The position numbers and the translations under genes were made by a program. From JAEVLT01 sp050496765 (GTDB taxonomy: Bacteria; Bacillota; Bacilli; Bacillales; Cytobacillaceae): a stretch of 64,000 bases of DNA. Numbering within the stretch: position 1 is the stretch's first letter; each line of letters begins with the position of its first letter. Positions 51,625-61,420 of the stretch are shown here, piece by piece. The stretch covers positions 1-64,000 of the forward strand of contig NZ_JBNWEO010000013.1 in assembly GCF_050496765.1 (NCBI RefSeq). The letters are read 5' to 3'. The notes below the pieces were generated by a model. The model worked only from the letters and a program-made list of their open reading frames with translations. It searched no databases and was not told the origin of the DNA.

Positions 51625-52224
51625 TTATACACCGTCCCGGTATTTTTCAATAATTACAGGTTGAATTTGTTTGCCGCCGATGGCGCTCTCGATCGTTTCT
51701 GTTAGCATTTCCATCCGCGCCACCATTGAATTCGGTTTTTTTATCGGATCATCTTGGCCAAAGGGGATAAAATATATATTTTTTGTTGCCATCAATCTCA
51801 TTAAATTCACACCATTTAAACCGAGGGCATCATTTGTTGAAATGCCAAGTACAACTGGTTTACCGTTTCGCAATGTCGCTTTGGCCGCCATTAAAACCGG
51901 ACTGTCTGTCATCGCATTGGCGAATTTGCTCATTGAATTTCCGGTCAATGGGGCAATGACCATGCAATCAAGAGGAATTTTCGGTCCAAGCGGCTCTGCC
52001 TTAACGATCGAATCAATTGCTTTATTTCCGGTTAATTCTTCGATTCGTGCTACCCAATCCTCACCTTTTCCAAATCTTGTTTCTGTGTTTTTCACTGTAA
52101 AGGTGACAACTGGAAGAACTTCCGCGCCTTCTTGAACAAGTTTTTCAATTTGCGGAAAGACGGCATCGTAGGTGCAATGGGAACCTGTTAATCCAAAGCC
52201 GATTCTTTTGCCTTTTAAACTCAT
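51625..52224 (-). CDS. spoVFB: Dipicolinate synthase subunit B
   Basis: 199-residue flavoprotein-like subunit (KGKRIGFGLTGSHCTYDAVFP; IAPLTGNSMSKFANAMTDSPVLMAAKA) of the HFCD/flavodoxin-like family. With SpoVFA it converts the DapA product to dipicolinic acid in the mother cell late in sporulation. Overlaps the spoVFA stop by 4 bp. Confidence 0.96.
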   Translation of the reverse strand: MSLKGKRIGFGLTGSHCTYDAVFPQIEKLVQEGAEVLPVVTFTVKNTETRFGKGEDWVARIEELTGNKAIDSIVKAEPLGPKIPLDCMVIAPLTGNSMSKFANAMTDSPVLMAAKATLRNGKPVVLGISTNDALGLNGVNLMRLMATKNIYFIPFGQDDPIKKPNSMVARMEMLTETIESAIGGKQIQPVIIEKYRDGV

Positions 52225-53123
52225 TTTTTGTTCTCCTTTCGCCTTTTCAAATCTTCTTCGAGCAATTGGGCAAGCACATCTGCCAAAATCTGTCCGGCCG
52301 TTTTCGGAGCGACAATACCCGGCAGACTTGGAGCGAGCAGTGCCTTAATGCCGCGTTTTTCGGCATAGCGAAAATCGGTACCGCCTGGTTTTGAAGCAAT
52401 ATCAATAATGAGTGTGTGCACAGGTATTTTGGATAAAACTGCTGCGCTGAGTACTAAATGCGGAATTGTGTTGATAATGATATCCGTGTTTCTCACTTCT
52501 GTTTCAAGGTCATTTAAATGAAACGGAGTTACGCCCATTTCAGTGATTCTTGCAAGATGTTCACTTTTTCGCGCGCCAACCTTCACTTTGGCTCCCAAGG
52601 CATGAAACGCTCTAGCTACACTCATGCCACATCTGCCAAGCCCAAGAACAGCCACGTTTGAACCATGGATCGTAAAGTCCGTATGTTGGATCGCCATCAT
52701 GATCGTTCCTTCAACCGTTGGAATGGAGTTGTAGATCGCGACATCATCCCGGGCAAACAGCTGGACAAGTCTTCTGTTTGCTTTTGTTGTTAAACCGGTC
52801 AAGAATGGATTTGTTATTCCGGAATAAATCGTGCAGTGACTTGGTGTACTGGCAAGTATGTCTTCAGTTAACACCACTTTTTCGTTTGAAAAAATTGTCT
52901 CCACCTGGCCCTGTAAATTCGTTCCGGCAACTGGTAAAATAAACGCATCTATTGTTGAAAAATCGATCTCATTGATTTTTTCCTTTACCGCCCCTGTAAA
53001 AGCGTGATCCAGCTGTTCGAAACCAATTAACGAAAGCCTGGCATCCAACTCTGTCAGCTTGCGGATAATTTCCAGCTGTCTAGCATCTCCGCCAATTACG
53101 GCAATCTGCATTCCTGTCAGCAT
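52221..53123 (-). CDS. spoVFA: Dipicolinate synthase subunit A
   Basis: About 300 residues. NAD(P)-binding dehydrogenase subunit: N-terminal IAVIGGDARQLEIIRKL, conserved YNSIPTVEGTIMMAIQHTD, Rossmann motif VAVLGLGRCGMSVARAF, and APKTAGQILADVL. The start is at the ATG matching the family N-terminus MLTGxxIAVIGG (53123), with AGAAGGTG upstream; an ATG at 53135 overlaps that site. Expected to be sigma-K dependent. Confidence 0.96.
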   Translation of the reverse strand: MLTGMQIAVIGGDARQLEIIRKLTELDARLSLIGFEQLDHAFTGAVKEKINEIDFSTIDAFILPVAGTNLQGQVETIFSNEKVVLTEDILASTPSHCTIYSGITNPFLTGLTTKANRRLVQLFARDDVAIYNSIPTVEGTIMMAIQHTDFTIHGSNVAVLGLGRCGMSVARAFHALGAKVKVGARKSEHLARITEMGVTPFHLNDLETEVRNTDIIINTIPHLVLSAAVLSKIPVHTLIIDIASKPGGTDFRYAEKRGIKALLAPSLPGIVAPKTAGQILADVLAQLLEEDLKRRKENKK

Positions 53124-53222
53124 GAAAACATTCACCTTCTTTTTTTAAAAATCCTTACCAACATCACTTCAACATCTTATGTCACAATGACCAAATCGGT
53201 GAGTTTTCCACTCCATTGCATG

Positions 53223-53264
53223 AAAAAAAGCCCAAGCAACCGAAAGCTGCTTGGGCTTTTTTTC
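53223..53264 (-). terminator. Terminator of ymxH
   Basis: Stem AAAGCCCAAGCA with GCTTGGGCTTTT followed by T on the minus strand. It isolates spoVFA from the upstream genes. Confidence 0.88.
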
Positions 53265-53276
53265 ATATTTTGGAAT

Positions 53277-53540
53277 TTATTCAATTTCATCGGCAACATC
53301 AATGATGATCATATCTGTACCGATTTTCTTAATATGCTGCCATGGCACTCGGATTTCCTGGCCTTGTTTCCTTAGGCCAAACCATTTTACGCTCGGAATT
53401 AACAGCGCTTGAATTTGTCCAGTTGTTTCATTTATTTCGAGATCGGTCTGACCGAGAACGCCTAGCCGTTCGGCTCTTTTGACATCAACAATTTCTTTTC
53501 CGCTTAACTCACTTAGTCTCACAAATATAGCCCCCTTCAA
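53277..53540 (-). CDS. ymxH: YlmC/YmxH family PRC-barrel protein
   Basis: 87 residues of the PRC-barrel fold (VRLSELSGKEIVDVKRAERLGVLGQTDLEIN). Paralogues in Bacillus are small sporulation-associated proteins of unclear function. Located between mlpA and spoVFA, its usual place. Confidence 0.9.
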   Translation of the reverse strand: MKGAIFVRLSELSGKEIVDVKRAERLGVLGQTDLEINETTGQIQALLIPSVKWFGLRKQGQEIRVPWQHIKKIGTDMIIIDVADEIE

Positions 53541-53623
53541 TTTCCTTTGTACTAGTTTATCGACAATGGGGCGAAATTAGACTACGGAAAAAAAGACATT
53601 GGAACGAACGGAAGCAGTATCAC

Positions 53624-54862
53624 CTAACGAATCGAGTTCGGCATTCCGCCTTCGGGACTGATTAGAGAAACCGAGTAATGATCCGTAAAAATGCGATTGG
53701 CCATTTGATCGACTCCGACTTTTGTCACATGATCAATTTGCTCAATGATTTCATCGAGCGAGCGGTGCCGCTTAAGGAGAAGTTCATTTTTTCCATTTCT
53801 GCTCATTCGGCTGTTTGTGCTTTCCAAACTAAGCATGAGATTGCCTTTCAACTGTTCTTTGCTATTGGTCAGCTCTTTTTCAGTGATTCCTTCCTGCTTT
53901 AATCTTTGAAGCGTCTCATCGATCGTTTCAAACAAAACATCCAGCTGTTTCGCACCCGTACCGCCATAAATCGTGACAATTCCACTGTCCTGATACGCTG
54001 AATGGTAAGAGAAAACAGAGTATGCAAGCCCTCTTTGCTCGCGTACTTCCTGAAACAGCCTGCTGCTCATGCTTCCACCAAGAATATTGTTCAACACGAT
54101 CAAACTGTAGATCTCTTCATGACCGACATTTAAACCGTTAAAGCCTATGCATAAATGGGCTTGTTCTGTCTCTTTTTTCCTCGCAATCCGGTTTGCATGA
54201 AACGATGGGGGAAATTCCGATTTTGTACTGCTTCCGCCCTGATAGGATCCAAAATAATTTTCCACTTCGTGAATAAAGGTGTCTGGGACATTTCCTGCGA
54301 TTGAAATGACGACATTTTCCGGCGTGTACCGTTCGTAAATATATTCTTTGAGCTTCTCTCCAGTAAACGTGTTTAATGTTTCTTCTGTCCCTAAAATTGG
54401 ATAGCCGAGCGGATGATTTTCATAAACAGCCTTGCTCAGTAAATCATGGACAATATCATCCGGGGTGTCTTCATACATTTTAATTTCCTCAAGAACCACA
54501 TTTCTTTCTTTGTTCAGTTCTTCTTCAACAAAAGTTGAATTAAAAAACATATCCGCTAATACATCCAGAGCATATTTCGCATGTGTATCAAGCACCTTTG
54601 CATAATAGCATGTGTATTCTTTTGATGTAAAAGCATTTACCTGGCCGCCGATACTGTCAAAGGATTCAGCAATTTCCTTTGCAGTACGGGTAGTTGTTCC
54701 TTTGAAGAACATGTGTTCTAAAAAATGGGATATTCCATTGTTCTCTTGATTTTCATCTCTTGACCCTGTCCCAATCCACACCCCGATTGCCACGGAACGA
54801 ACCGTTGGAATTCTTTCAAGGACAATTCGAACCCCATTCTGGCAAGTATACTTCTTGATCAT
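53624..54862 (-). CDS. mlpA: M16-family zinc metallopeptidase MlpA (YmxG)
   Basis: About 412 residues. HxxEH zinc motif as SHFLEHMFFKG with the distal Glu in ELNKERNVVLEEIKMYED. The C-terminal half has SSRLFQEVREQRGLAYSV. In B. subtilis it affects regulation of extracellular protease genes. The start at 54862 follows AGGAGG; ATG at 54880 is too far upstream. Confidence 0.93.
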   Translation of the reverse strand: MIKKYTCQNGVRIVLERIPTVRSVAIGVWIGTGSRDENQENNGISHFLEHMFFKGTTTRTAKEIAESFDSIGGQVNAFTSKEYTCYYAKVLDTHAKYALDVLADMFFNSTFVEEELNKERNVVLEEIKMYEDTPDDIVHDLLSKAVYENHPLGYPILGTEETLNTFTGEKLKEYIYERYTPENVVISIAGNVPDTFIHEVENYFGSYQGGSSTKSEFPPSFHANRIARKKETEQAHLCIGFNGLNVGHEEIYSLIVLNNILGGSMSSRLFQEVREQRGLAYSVFSYHSAYQDSGIVTIYGGTGAKQLDVLFETIDETLQRLKQEGITEKELTNSKEQLKGNLMLSLESTNSRMSRNGKNELLLKRHRSLDEIIEQIDHVTKVGVDQMANRIFTDHYSVSLISPEGGMPNSIR

Positions 54863-55014
54863 TGAAATCCTCCTGTTCATCTACAACTGCTGCGTCAATT
54901 ATTCATTTTATACTAGATTCACCTGATACCGTTAGTATTTCCTCTTATTGTGCGAAATTGTCCTCCAATTTATTATCCTCCCGACTAAATTGAAGAATTT
55001 CACCGGTTGCTATT

Positions 55015-55959
55015 TCACTTTATCCGCTCTTCATCCATTAGACTGGAAACTGTCCCAATCTCAAGCCCTTTTTGCTGAATTAGTTTGATCAGCCGATCCA
55101 TCGATTTTGCGGTTGCTTCAGTCGGATGCATGAGGATAATGGATCCATTGCCGATTTTGCTCATTACTCGTTGAATAAGTACATCAGGGGAAGGTTTTTG
55201 CCAATCGATTGTATCAACTGTCCACATAACCGTTTTCATGTTAAATTCAGCTGCGATTTTTACCGTCTCATCCCGATAACTGCCGCTTGGAGGTGCAAAC
55301 CATTTACTCTTTACCCCAGTGGTTGCTTTGATTACCTCATTTGTCTTATTTAATTCATCACGGATTCTCGTTGCCGAAAGCAGCTTCATATCAGGATGTG
55401 AATAGGAATGGTTGCCGACTTCATGTCCTGCATCGACAATCATTTTGGCTAAATCAGGATTTTTTTTCACCCAATTGCCTTCTAAAAAAAAGCTAGCTGA
55501 AACATTGTCCTTTTTTAATGTGGCTAACATAGATGGAAGATACTCATTTCCCCATGCGACATTGATTAAAAAACTGACCATGGGTTTATTAGGATGTCCA
55601 CGGTAAATCGGTGAAGGAGGTAAATCATTTAAATGCGTTTTCGGCGCTACTTGTTCAAATACAAGTTTCTCCTCATTGAACTTACCGTCTTTTTTCATTT
55701 TGTTATAGGATGCCTCTATATTGACTTTTAAGCCGTTATAGCCTGGCGTTGCTTTCCATACGGTATCGATTTTTGCATCGGAGGGCTGAATTTCGTATTT
55801 AGGAGCTTTTTTTACAATCTCCTGATAAAGAGGATTTGCCTGTTTAGCTGCTGGCAATGATCCATTTTTTAAAGCGACTACATAGGAACTGATAGGCGTG
55901 TACGTAGCGGAAAACCAGGCCATTCCAAAGAAAATTGCCAACACCATGATCTTTCTCAT
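55015..55959 (-). CDS. ylxY: YlxY, polysaccharide deacetylase-like protein with altered active site
   Basis: About 314 residues. N-terminal signal/anchor helix (MRKIMVLAIFFGMAWFSA). The NodB fold is recognisable by DAGHEVGNHSYSHPD (metal-binding His) and WFAPPSGSYRDE. The first motif, normally TFDDG, reads FLINVAWGNEYL here, so both Asp residues are replaced. This degenerate motif is typical of the YlxY subfamily, suggesting little or no deacetylase activity. GGGGGAAAG ribosome site. Conserved place between pnp and mlpA. Confidence 0.9.
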   Translation of the reverse strand: MRKIMVLAIFFGMAWFSATYTPISSYVVALKNGSLPAAKQANPLYQEIVKKAPKYEIQPSDAKIDTVWKATPGYNGLKVNIEASYNKMKKDGKFNEEKLVFEQVAPKTHLNDLPPSPIYRGHPNKPMVSFLINVAWGNEYLPSMLATLKKDNVSASFFLEGNWVKKNPDLAKMIVDAGHEVGNHSYSHPDMKLLSATRIRDELNKTNEVIKATTGVKSKWFAPPSGSYRDETVKIAAEFNMKTVMWTVDTIDWQKPSPDVLIQRVMSKIGNGSIILMHPTEATAKSMDRLIKLIQQKGLEIGTVSSLMDEERIK

Positions 55960-56067
55960 TTTGTCTTTCCCCCTTCGTATACAAAATATGTTCAAAGGGG
56001 ACAAGGTAGAACAACAAAGCGATTAAGGACTAAGCAGAATCCGAAAGCTTTTTTAGGTAATCGCAAC

Positions 56068-56092
56068 AAAAAACCAGGGTTTCCCCTGGCTA
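56068..56092 (-). terminator. Terminator of pnp
   Basis: Stem CCAGGGG-AAA-CCCTGG followed by T6 on the minus strand, just past the pnp stop. Confidence 0.88.
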
Positions 56093-56101
56093 GTTGAATC
56101 G

Positions 56102-58222
56102 TTATTTTTGGCTACCCTCTTCTTTTTCACGCTGTTCTTTTAAAACAGCTTTTCGTGAAAGGTTGACGCGTCCCTGCTTATCAATTTCGGTAACTTTGAC
56201 AAGAAGTTCGTCACCGATCTTAACAACATCTTCCACTTTTCCTACGCGTTCCTCGGCAAGCTCGGAAATGTGCACTAATCCGTCTTTTCCTGGGAAAATT
56301 TCAACGAATGCGCCAAACTTTTCAATTCTTTTTACTTTTCCAAGGTAAAGTTGGCCGACAACGACTTCACGGACAAGATCTTCGATGATTTTCTTGGCTT
56401 TTTCATTCATTTCCTGGTTGGTGGAGGCAATAAAGATCGTGCCATCCTGCTCAATATCAATTTTAACACCAGTTTCTTCAATAATTTTGTTGATTTGTTT
56501 GCCGCTTGGTCCAATTACATCACGAATTTTATCCGGATTGATTGCCATCGTCAGTATTTTTGGAGCATAGACAGAAAGCTGCTTCCTTGGCTCCGCTATG
56601 GTTGCAAGCATGGAATCAAGGATTTGCATCCGGCCTTTTTTCGCTTGCTGCAACGCTTCTTCCAAAATTTCTTGAGATAAGCCGGCAATTTTAATATCCA
56701 TTTGCAGTGCTGTTACCCCTTTTGCAGTGCCGGCTACTTTAAAGTCCATGTCTCCGAGGTGATCCTCCATACCTTGAATATCTGTCAAAACAGTATAATA
56801 TTCTCCGGATTTAACCAATCCCATTGCAATGCCCGCTACAGGGGCTTTGATCGGTACACCGGCATCCATCATTGCAAGCGTGCTTCCGCAAATACTTGCC
56901 TGGGAAGTCGATCCGTTCGATTCAAGGACTTCTGAAACTAAGCGAATCGTATAAGGGAAATCCTTTTCGGATGGAATGACAGGTTCAAGTGCTCGTTCGC
57001 CCAAAGCTCCATGTCCGATTTCACGGCGTCCTGGTCCGCGCATTGGCCCTGTTTCACCTACGCTAAAAGGCGGGAAGTTGTAATGGTGCATAAACCGTTT
57101 CTCTTCTTCGATCCCGAGACCGTCAAGGATTTGCACGTCCCCCATTGCCCCAAGGGTACAAATGCTCAATGCTTGTGTTTGGCCGCGGGTAAACAAGCCA
57201 GATCCGTGTGTTCTTGGCAGGATGCCAACCTGTGAGGACAACGGACGGATTTCATCGACTTTTCGGCCATCCGGGCGGATTTTCTCTTCCGTAATTAACC
57301 GACGGACCTCACCTTTGACAAGCTTGTCCAGTATTTGTTTTACTTGTTTTAAATCATCTTCAGATGCTTCTGGTTCCCTGTATTGCTCTAAAATGCGATT
57401 TTTCACTTCATTAATTGCGTTTTCGCGGGCATGTTTTTCCTGAACTTGTATAGCCTTGATCATATCCGCTTCACAACTTGCCCGAACTTCCGCTTCCAGT
57501 TCCGGATCGATCTCGTATAAAGTTACTTGCATTTTCTCTTTGCCAATTTCCGCCACGATTTTTTCCTGGAATTCAATTAACCGCTTAATTTCCTCATGGC
57601 CAAACATAATGGCTTCGAGCATGATTTCTTCAGGAACTTCCTTTGCGCCTGCTTCAACCATGTTGATGGCGTCTTTTGTCCCCGCAACCGTTAAATGAAT
57701 ATCACTTTGGTCAGCTTGCTCAACCGTCGGATTGATCACAAATTCATTGTTCACCCGGCCAACGATTACTCCGGCAATTGGCCCCTCAAACGGTATATCT
57801 GATACGCTTAGTGCCAGCGATGAACCAAACATTGCCGCCATTTCTGTGGAACAGTCCTGATCCACACTCATTACGATGCTGACGACTTGAACGTCGTTGC
57901 GGAAACCATCAGCAAAAAGCGGACGAATTGGGCGGTCGATTAGGCGGCTTGCAAGGATTGCTTTCTCACTTGGTCGGCCTTCCCGCTTGATAAAACCTCC
58001 AGGGATTTTCCCGACTGCGTATAACCGTTCTTCATAGTTAACAGTTAGCGGAAAGAAATCTACGTTTTTCGGTTCCTTTGATGCCGTTGCAGTACTTAAC
58101 ACAGCTGTATCACCATATCGAACCATGACAGCGCCGTTTGCTTGCTTTGCCAATTGTCCAATTTCGACGGTCAGCTTTCTGCCTGCCCAATCAATTGAAT
58201 AGTGGTGTTTCGTTTGATCCAT
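56102..58222 (-). CDS. pnp: Polynucleotide phosphorylase
   Basis: 706 residues: two RNase PH domains separated by an alpha-helical linker (RPLFADGFRNDVQVV; FPPFSVGETGPMRGPGRREIGHGALGERAL), then KH (RDVIGPSGKQINKIIEETG) and S1 (YLGKVKRIEKFGAFVEIFPGKDGLVHISEL) domains. 3'-5' phosphorolytic exonuclease in mRNA decay and in repair. Encoded just after rpsO as in most bacteria. Confidence 0.97.
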   Translation of the reverse strand: MDQTKHHYSIDWAGRKLTVEIGQLAKQANGAVMVRYGDTAVLSTATASKEPKNVDFFPLTVNYEERLYAVGKIPGGFIKREGRPSEKAILASRLIDRPIRPLFADGFRNDVQVVSIVMSVDQDCSTEMAAMFGSSLALSVSDIPFEGPIAGVIVGRVNNEFVINPTVEQADQSDIHLTVAGTKDAINMVEAGAKEVPEEIMLEAIMFGHEEIKRLIEFQEKIVAEIGKEKMQVTLYEIDPELEAEVRASCEADMIKAIQVQEKHARENAINEVKNRILEQYREPEASEDDLKQVKQILDKLVKGEVRRLITEEKIRPDGRKVDEIRPLSSQVGILPRTHGSGLFTRGQTQALSICTLGAMGDVQILDGLGIEEEKRFMHHYNFPPFSVGETGPMRGPGRREIGHGALGERALEPVIPSEKDFPYTIRLVSEVLESNGSTSQASICGSTLAMMDAGVPIKAPVAGIAMGLVKSGEYYTVLTDIQGMEDHLGDMDFKVAGTAKGVTALQMDIKIAGLSQEILEEALQQAKKGRMQILDSMLATIAEPRKQLSVYAPKILTMAINPDKIRDVIGPSGKQINKIIEETGVKIDIEQDGTIFIASTNQEMNEKAKKIIEDLVREVVVGQLYLGKVKRIEKFGAFVEIFPGKDGLVHISELAEERVGKVEDVVKIGDELLVKVTEIDKQGRVNLSRKAVLKEQREKEEGSQK

Positions 58223-58410
58223 ATATTTTTTACCCCTCTCTATCCCAAATCACTTAGAGGATGATGCGAAAACAGATAAGTTCACTCGTATCATCGAACT
58301 TTTATGAAAAAGCCGGATTGCGGCTGTTGTAATGAAATTTTTATTTAAAGTATACCCCAATTTATATTAACTATAGTATGTATAAAAGATTTCTGATTCT
58401 GAAAGCTAAT

Positions 58411-58434
58411 AAAAAAGCGGGAAAATTCCCGCTT
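58411..58434 (-). terminator. Terminator between rpsO and pnp
   Basis: Stem AAGCGGGAA with TTCCCGCTT followed by T6 on the minus strand; some read-through to pnp is usual in this arrangement. Confidence 0.85.
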
Positions 58435-58441
58435 CAGTTGA

Positions 58442-58711
58442 TTATCGACGTAGACCAAGCTTATTGATTAATTCGCGGTAGCGCTGAACATCTTTGTTAC
58501 GTAAATACGTTAACAAATTACGGCGTTTACCAACCATCTTCAATAGACCGCGGCGCGAATGGTGATCCTTTTTATGAATGCGCAAGTGCTCATTCAAATT
58601 GTTGATTGATTCTGTAAGGACAGCGATTTGTACCTCAGCAGATCCAGTGTCGTTTTCATGAGTTTTGAACTCATTAATCAATTCATTCTTACGTTCTTGT
58701 GTGATTGCCAT
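58442..58711 (-). CDS. rpsO: 30S ribosomal protein S15
   Basis: 89 residues with the S15 signature LRIHKKDHHSRRGLLKMVGKRRNLLTYLR. Binds 16S rRNA early in assembly. AGGAGGTG ribosome site. The ~45-bp leader before it is T-rich; I did not identify an S15 autoregulatory structure. Confidence 0.98.
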   Translation of the reverse strand: MAITQERKNELINEFKTHENDTGSAEVQIAVLTESINNLNEHLRIHKKDHHSRRGLLKMVGKRRNLLTYLRNKDVQRYRELINKLGLRR

Positions 58712-58996
58712 CCTGTTTCACCTCCTATTGGGGCATAATCAGCAATGCTGTTTAGCCTAATTTAAATCGCCTGTTACTGAGCAAGCGTCGGTGACTCGAC
58801 TTGCCAAGCAAAGGTTCATTTCGAATACGTTAATAAGAATACAATGTTTTCCGCCAAAAAGCAAGCTAAAACCGGATATTTCACAATTAAAGAGCAATTT
58901 TAGACAAAGATGCAGATAAAATAGCTTACGGGTTGCCGCATAATCAACTAGAACGAGCAAATCAGCATTGAATTTTATTAGATCTTAGCCAAACGA

Positions 58997-59959
58997 TCAG
59001 AAACCGCTAGTAAAGTAGTCAATTGCTGCTTGTTTGTCTCTTTCAATTTGGGCGACAAGCTCTTCAATTCCGGAAAATTTTTGTTCTTTGCGCAAATAAT
59101 TATGCCATTCAATTTCCACTTGTTTACCGTAAATATCAGCCTGAAAATCGAAAAGATGTACTTCAATTGATGGTTTTGGGCTTAGCTCGCGGTAAAAAGT
59201 CGGCTTAAAGCCGATGTTGCAAACCCCTCTGTACCATTCACCGTCTATCTTTAACCGAACAGCGTAAACTCCAACCGGCGGAAGAATGTAATCATCCAGC
59301 AATTCGATATTTGCTGTTGGGAATCCGATCGTTCGACCGCGTTTATCTCCATGGACAACAGTTCCCTTCGTCGTATAATAACGGCCAAGAAGCAATGGCA
59401 GTTGGTCGGTTTTTCCTTCCTTTAAATATGTACGGATCCATGTCGAACTGATTTTTTTCCCGCCACTTTCGAACTTTGGAACAACGGAAAAGGTAAATTC
59501 GTTTCGTGAATGAAACGGCAAGGTTTCCATTGTACCCTGCCCCATTCTTCCATACGTAAAGTCAAACCCCGCTACTGCATGCTTTGCATTCAAGCCGATG
59601 ATGTACTGATCGACAAATTCCTGCGGCAAAAGATTCGCAAAAGCTTCTGTGAAATCAACGATAAATAAAAAGTCGATTTCCAACTGCTCAATCAAGCGAA
59701 TTTTGTCACGAATGGGCGTGATAAACTGAACATGCTGTTCCGCTTTACCTAAAACGACCGAAGGGTGCGGATCAAATGTCATCACGGCAGATTTAAATCC
59801 CTTTTGAACAGCAATATCTTTTGCTTTTCGAATGACTTCTTGGTGGCCGAGATGAACACCGTCAAAATAACCAAGAGCCAACACCAATGGCGGTAAGTCG
59901 TTTTTTTTTATTTCAGGCGGGTATTCAAGTCTTTTTATTTCCACGATGGTACTCACCAC
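58997..59959 (-). CDS. ribF: Bifunctional riboflavin kinase / FAD synthetase
   Basis: 320 residues. N-terminal FAD synthetase domain (ALGYFDGVHLGHQEVI; MTFDPHPS; AGFDFTYGRMGQG; SSTWIRTYL) and C-terminal riboflavin kinase domain (GTVVHGDKRGRTIGFPTANI). Makes FMN and FAD. Known as ribC in B. subtilis. 17 bp downstream of truB. The right-hand 3' gap (58712-58996) before rpsO holds the rpsO promoter region and no supportable gene. Confidence 0.96.
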   Translation of the reverse strand: MVSTIVEIKRLEYPPEIKKNDLPPLVLALGYFDGVHLGHQEVIRKAKDIAVQKGFKSAVMTFDPHPSVVLGKAEQHVQFITPIRDKIRLIEQLEIDFLFIVDFTEAFANLLPQEFVDQYIIGLNAKHAVAGFDFTYGRMGQGTMETLPFHSRNEFTFSVVPKFESGGKKISSTWIRTYLKEGKTDQLPLLLGRYYTTKGTVVHGDKRGRTIGFPTANIELLDDYILPPVGVYAVRLKIDGEWYRGVCNIGFKPTFYRELSPKPSIEVHLFDFQADIYGKQVEIEWHNYLRKEQKFSGIEELVAQIERDKQAAIDYFTSGF

Positions 59960-59976
59960 TCTCTATCTTCCCTCTA

Positions 59977-60897
59977 TCAATCTTGTTCGTTGCGCAATAC
60001 TTTTACCGGTTTTAAGATCCCCTGTTTTTGCGGGTGGCGGGCGTATATCGCAAGAACACCGCCATCTGCCGTTTCGACTGCAATCGGACCTTCTGTCTTT
60101 TCAAGTTCATCAGGAACCCGTAAAAGTGCGCCATTTTTCACTTTCTCTGCTACTTTATCATTAATTGCATATTTCGGCAAATGAGAAAGTGCTCTTTCAA
60201 GTGGAAGTAACCATTGTTCCATTTCCCCTTTTTCCATTTTTTCCGCTACTTCTTCTAATGTCAGGCAATCATCCAGTGTAAAAGATGCAGACCGAATTCT
60301 TTGTAATTTTGACATATGTGCAGGAAATCCAAGCTTTTCACCAATCATCACAGCCAATGTTCGAATATACGTTCCTTTGCTGCAATCCACGCTAAAGCTA
60401 AATTTAAGTGTATCCCCTTCAGCTATCCATTCATCACTAAGCAACTCCAGCTTATAAATCTTCACTTTTCTGGTCGGCCGCTCCACCTCTATTCCTTGGC
60501 GGGCATATTCATATAGACGTTTGCCATTGACTTTCACAGCGGAATACATCGGTGGTGTTTGTTCAATTTCCCCGGTTAACGACGCGAATACCGCTGCTAT
60601 TTCTTCATTTGGAATCATACGGTCAACGGCTTTTTGTTCGACGATCTCACCTGAGGCATCTTCGGTTGTTGTCGAAAAACCAATGGTCACTTCTCCGATG
60701 TAGGCTTTTCCGGCATCGGTAATGTACTCTGCCACCTTTGTTGCTCTGCCGATGCAGATGGGAAGAACTCCCGTCACGTCCGGATCAAGGGTTCCCGTGT
60801 GGCCGACTTTCTTTGTTTTTAAAATTTTGCGCAGTTTAAAAACACAATCATGCGAGGTCAATCCCGCTGGTTTGTATAAAGGCAAAATGCCTTCCAT
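59977..60897 (-). CDS. truB: tRNA pseudouridine(55) synthase
   Basis: 306 residues. Catalytic Asp at residue 38 in GHTGTLDPDVTGVLP, plus YSAVKVNGKRLYEYAR and the RRIRSASFTL-like KLQRIRSASF segment and a C-terminal PUA-like tail. Modifies U55 in the T-loop of tRNA. The start at 60897 is fixed by GGGGGTGAAGGC upstream and the family start MEGILPLYKP. Confidence 0.96.
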   Translation of the reverse strand: MEGILPLYKPAGLTSHDCVFKLRKILKTKKVGHTGTLDPDVTGVLPICIGRATKVAEYITDAGKAYIGEVTIGFSTTTEDASGEIVEQKAVDRMIPNEEIAAVFASLTGEIEQTPPMYSAVKVNGKRLYEYARQGIEVERPTRKVKIYKLELLSDEWIAEGDTLKFSFSVDCSKGTYIRTLAVMIGEKLGFPAHMSKLQRIRSASFTLDDCLTLEEVAEKMEKGEMEQWLLPLERALSHLPKYAINDKVAEKVKNGALLRVPDELEKTEGPIAVETADGGVLAIYARHPQKQGILKPVKVLRNEQD

Positions 60898-60925
60898 TGC
60901 CTTCACCCCCATTTTTTTTAAAATT

Positions 60926-60972
60926 CAAATGAACACTCGCTGACTGGTAAGTCGGCAAGTCCCTTGGGACGA
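60926..60972 (+). repeat. Dispersed structured repeat, partial copy D
   Basis: Matches only the left end of the repeat family (ACACTCGCTGACTGG...AAGTC then CCTTGGGAC), with an extra internal GACTGG/AGTC duplication. It lies between rbfA's terminator and truB. Confidence 0.5.
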
Positions 60973-61001
60973 TGTACAAATATATAATTTCCTAGACCAC
61001 C

Positions 61002-61036
61002 AAAAAATGGATAGACATTTGCTGTCTATCCATTTT
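61002..61036 (-). terminator. Terminator of rbfA
   Basis: Stem AAAATGGATAGACA with TGTCTATCCATTTT and T6 on the minus strand, ~7 bp after rbfA. Confidence 0.88.
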
Positions 61037-61042
61037 CTCTTC

Positions 61043-61402
61043 TCAATCATTCGGATTCTCATCCTGGGCATGCAATTGATGGAGAAGAGATTCAATCCGA
61101 TTCCCGTAATCGATTGATTCATCGAATTCAAAGATGATTTCCGGTGTTTTGCGAAGGCGGATGCGCTGTCCCATTTCTGTACGGATAAAGCCTTTTGCTT
61201 TTGCAAGGCCTTTTAGCGTATTTTCCCTTTGTTCCTCATCACCTAAAACCGATATAAAAACCTTTGCCTGTTGAAGGTCTCCGGTCACTTGAACATCTGT
61301 AACCGTTACAAAGCCAATTCTTGGGTCTTTTATCTTCCGGCCGATGATATCGCTCAATTCTTTCTTCATTTGCTCTCCAACGCGGTTTGCTCTATGGCTC
61401 AT
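61043..61402 (-). CDS. rbfA: 30S ribosome-binding factor A
   Basis: 119 residues with a type II KH fold (RANRVGEQMKKELSDIIGRKIKDPRIGFVTVTDVQVTGDLQQAKVF). Needed for 16S 5'-end maturation and cold adaptation. Lies between ylxP and truB in the classical nusA-infB operon order. Confidence 0.97.
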   Translation of the reverse strand: MSHRANRVGEQMKKELSDIIGRKIKDPRIGFVTVTDVQVTGDLQQAKVFISVLGDEEQRENTLKGLAKAKGFIRTEMGQRIRLRKTPEIIFEFDESIDYGNRIESLLHQLHAQDENPND

Positions 61403-61420
61403 GATCTTTCACCTCTTTGT

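Noticed and set aside
58757..58960. A 67-codon minus-strand frame between rpsO and ribF
   Set aside because: No ribosome site, no recognisable product; it lies in the rpsO promoter/leader region.
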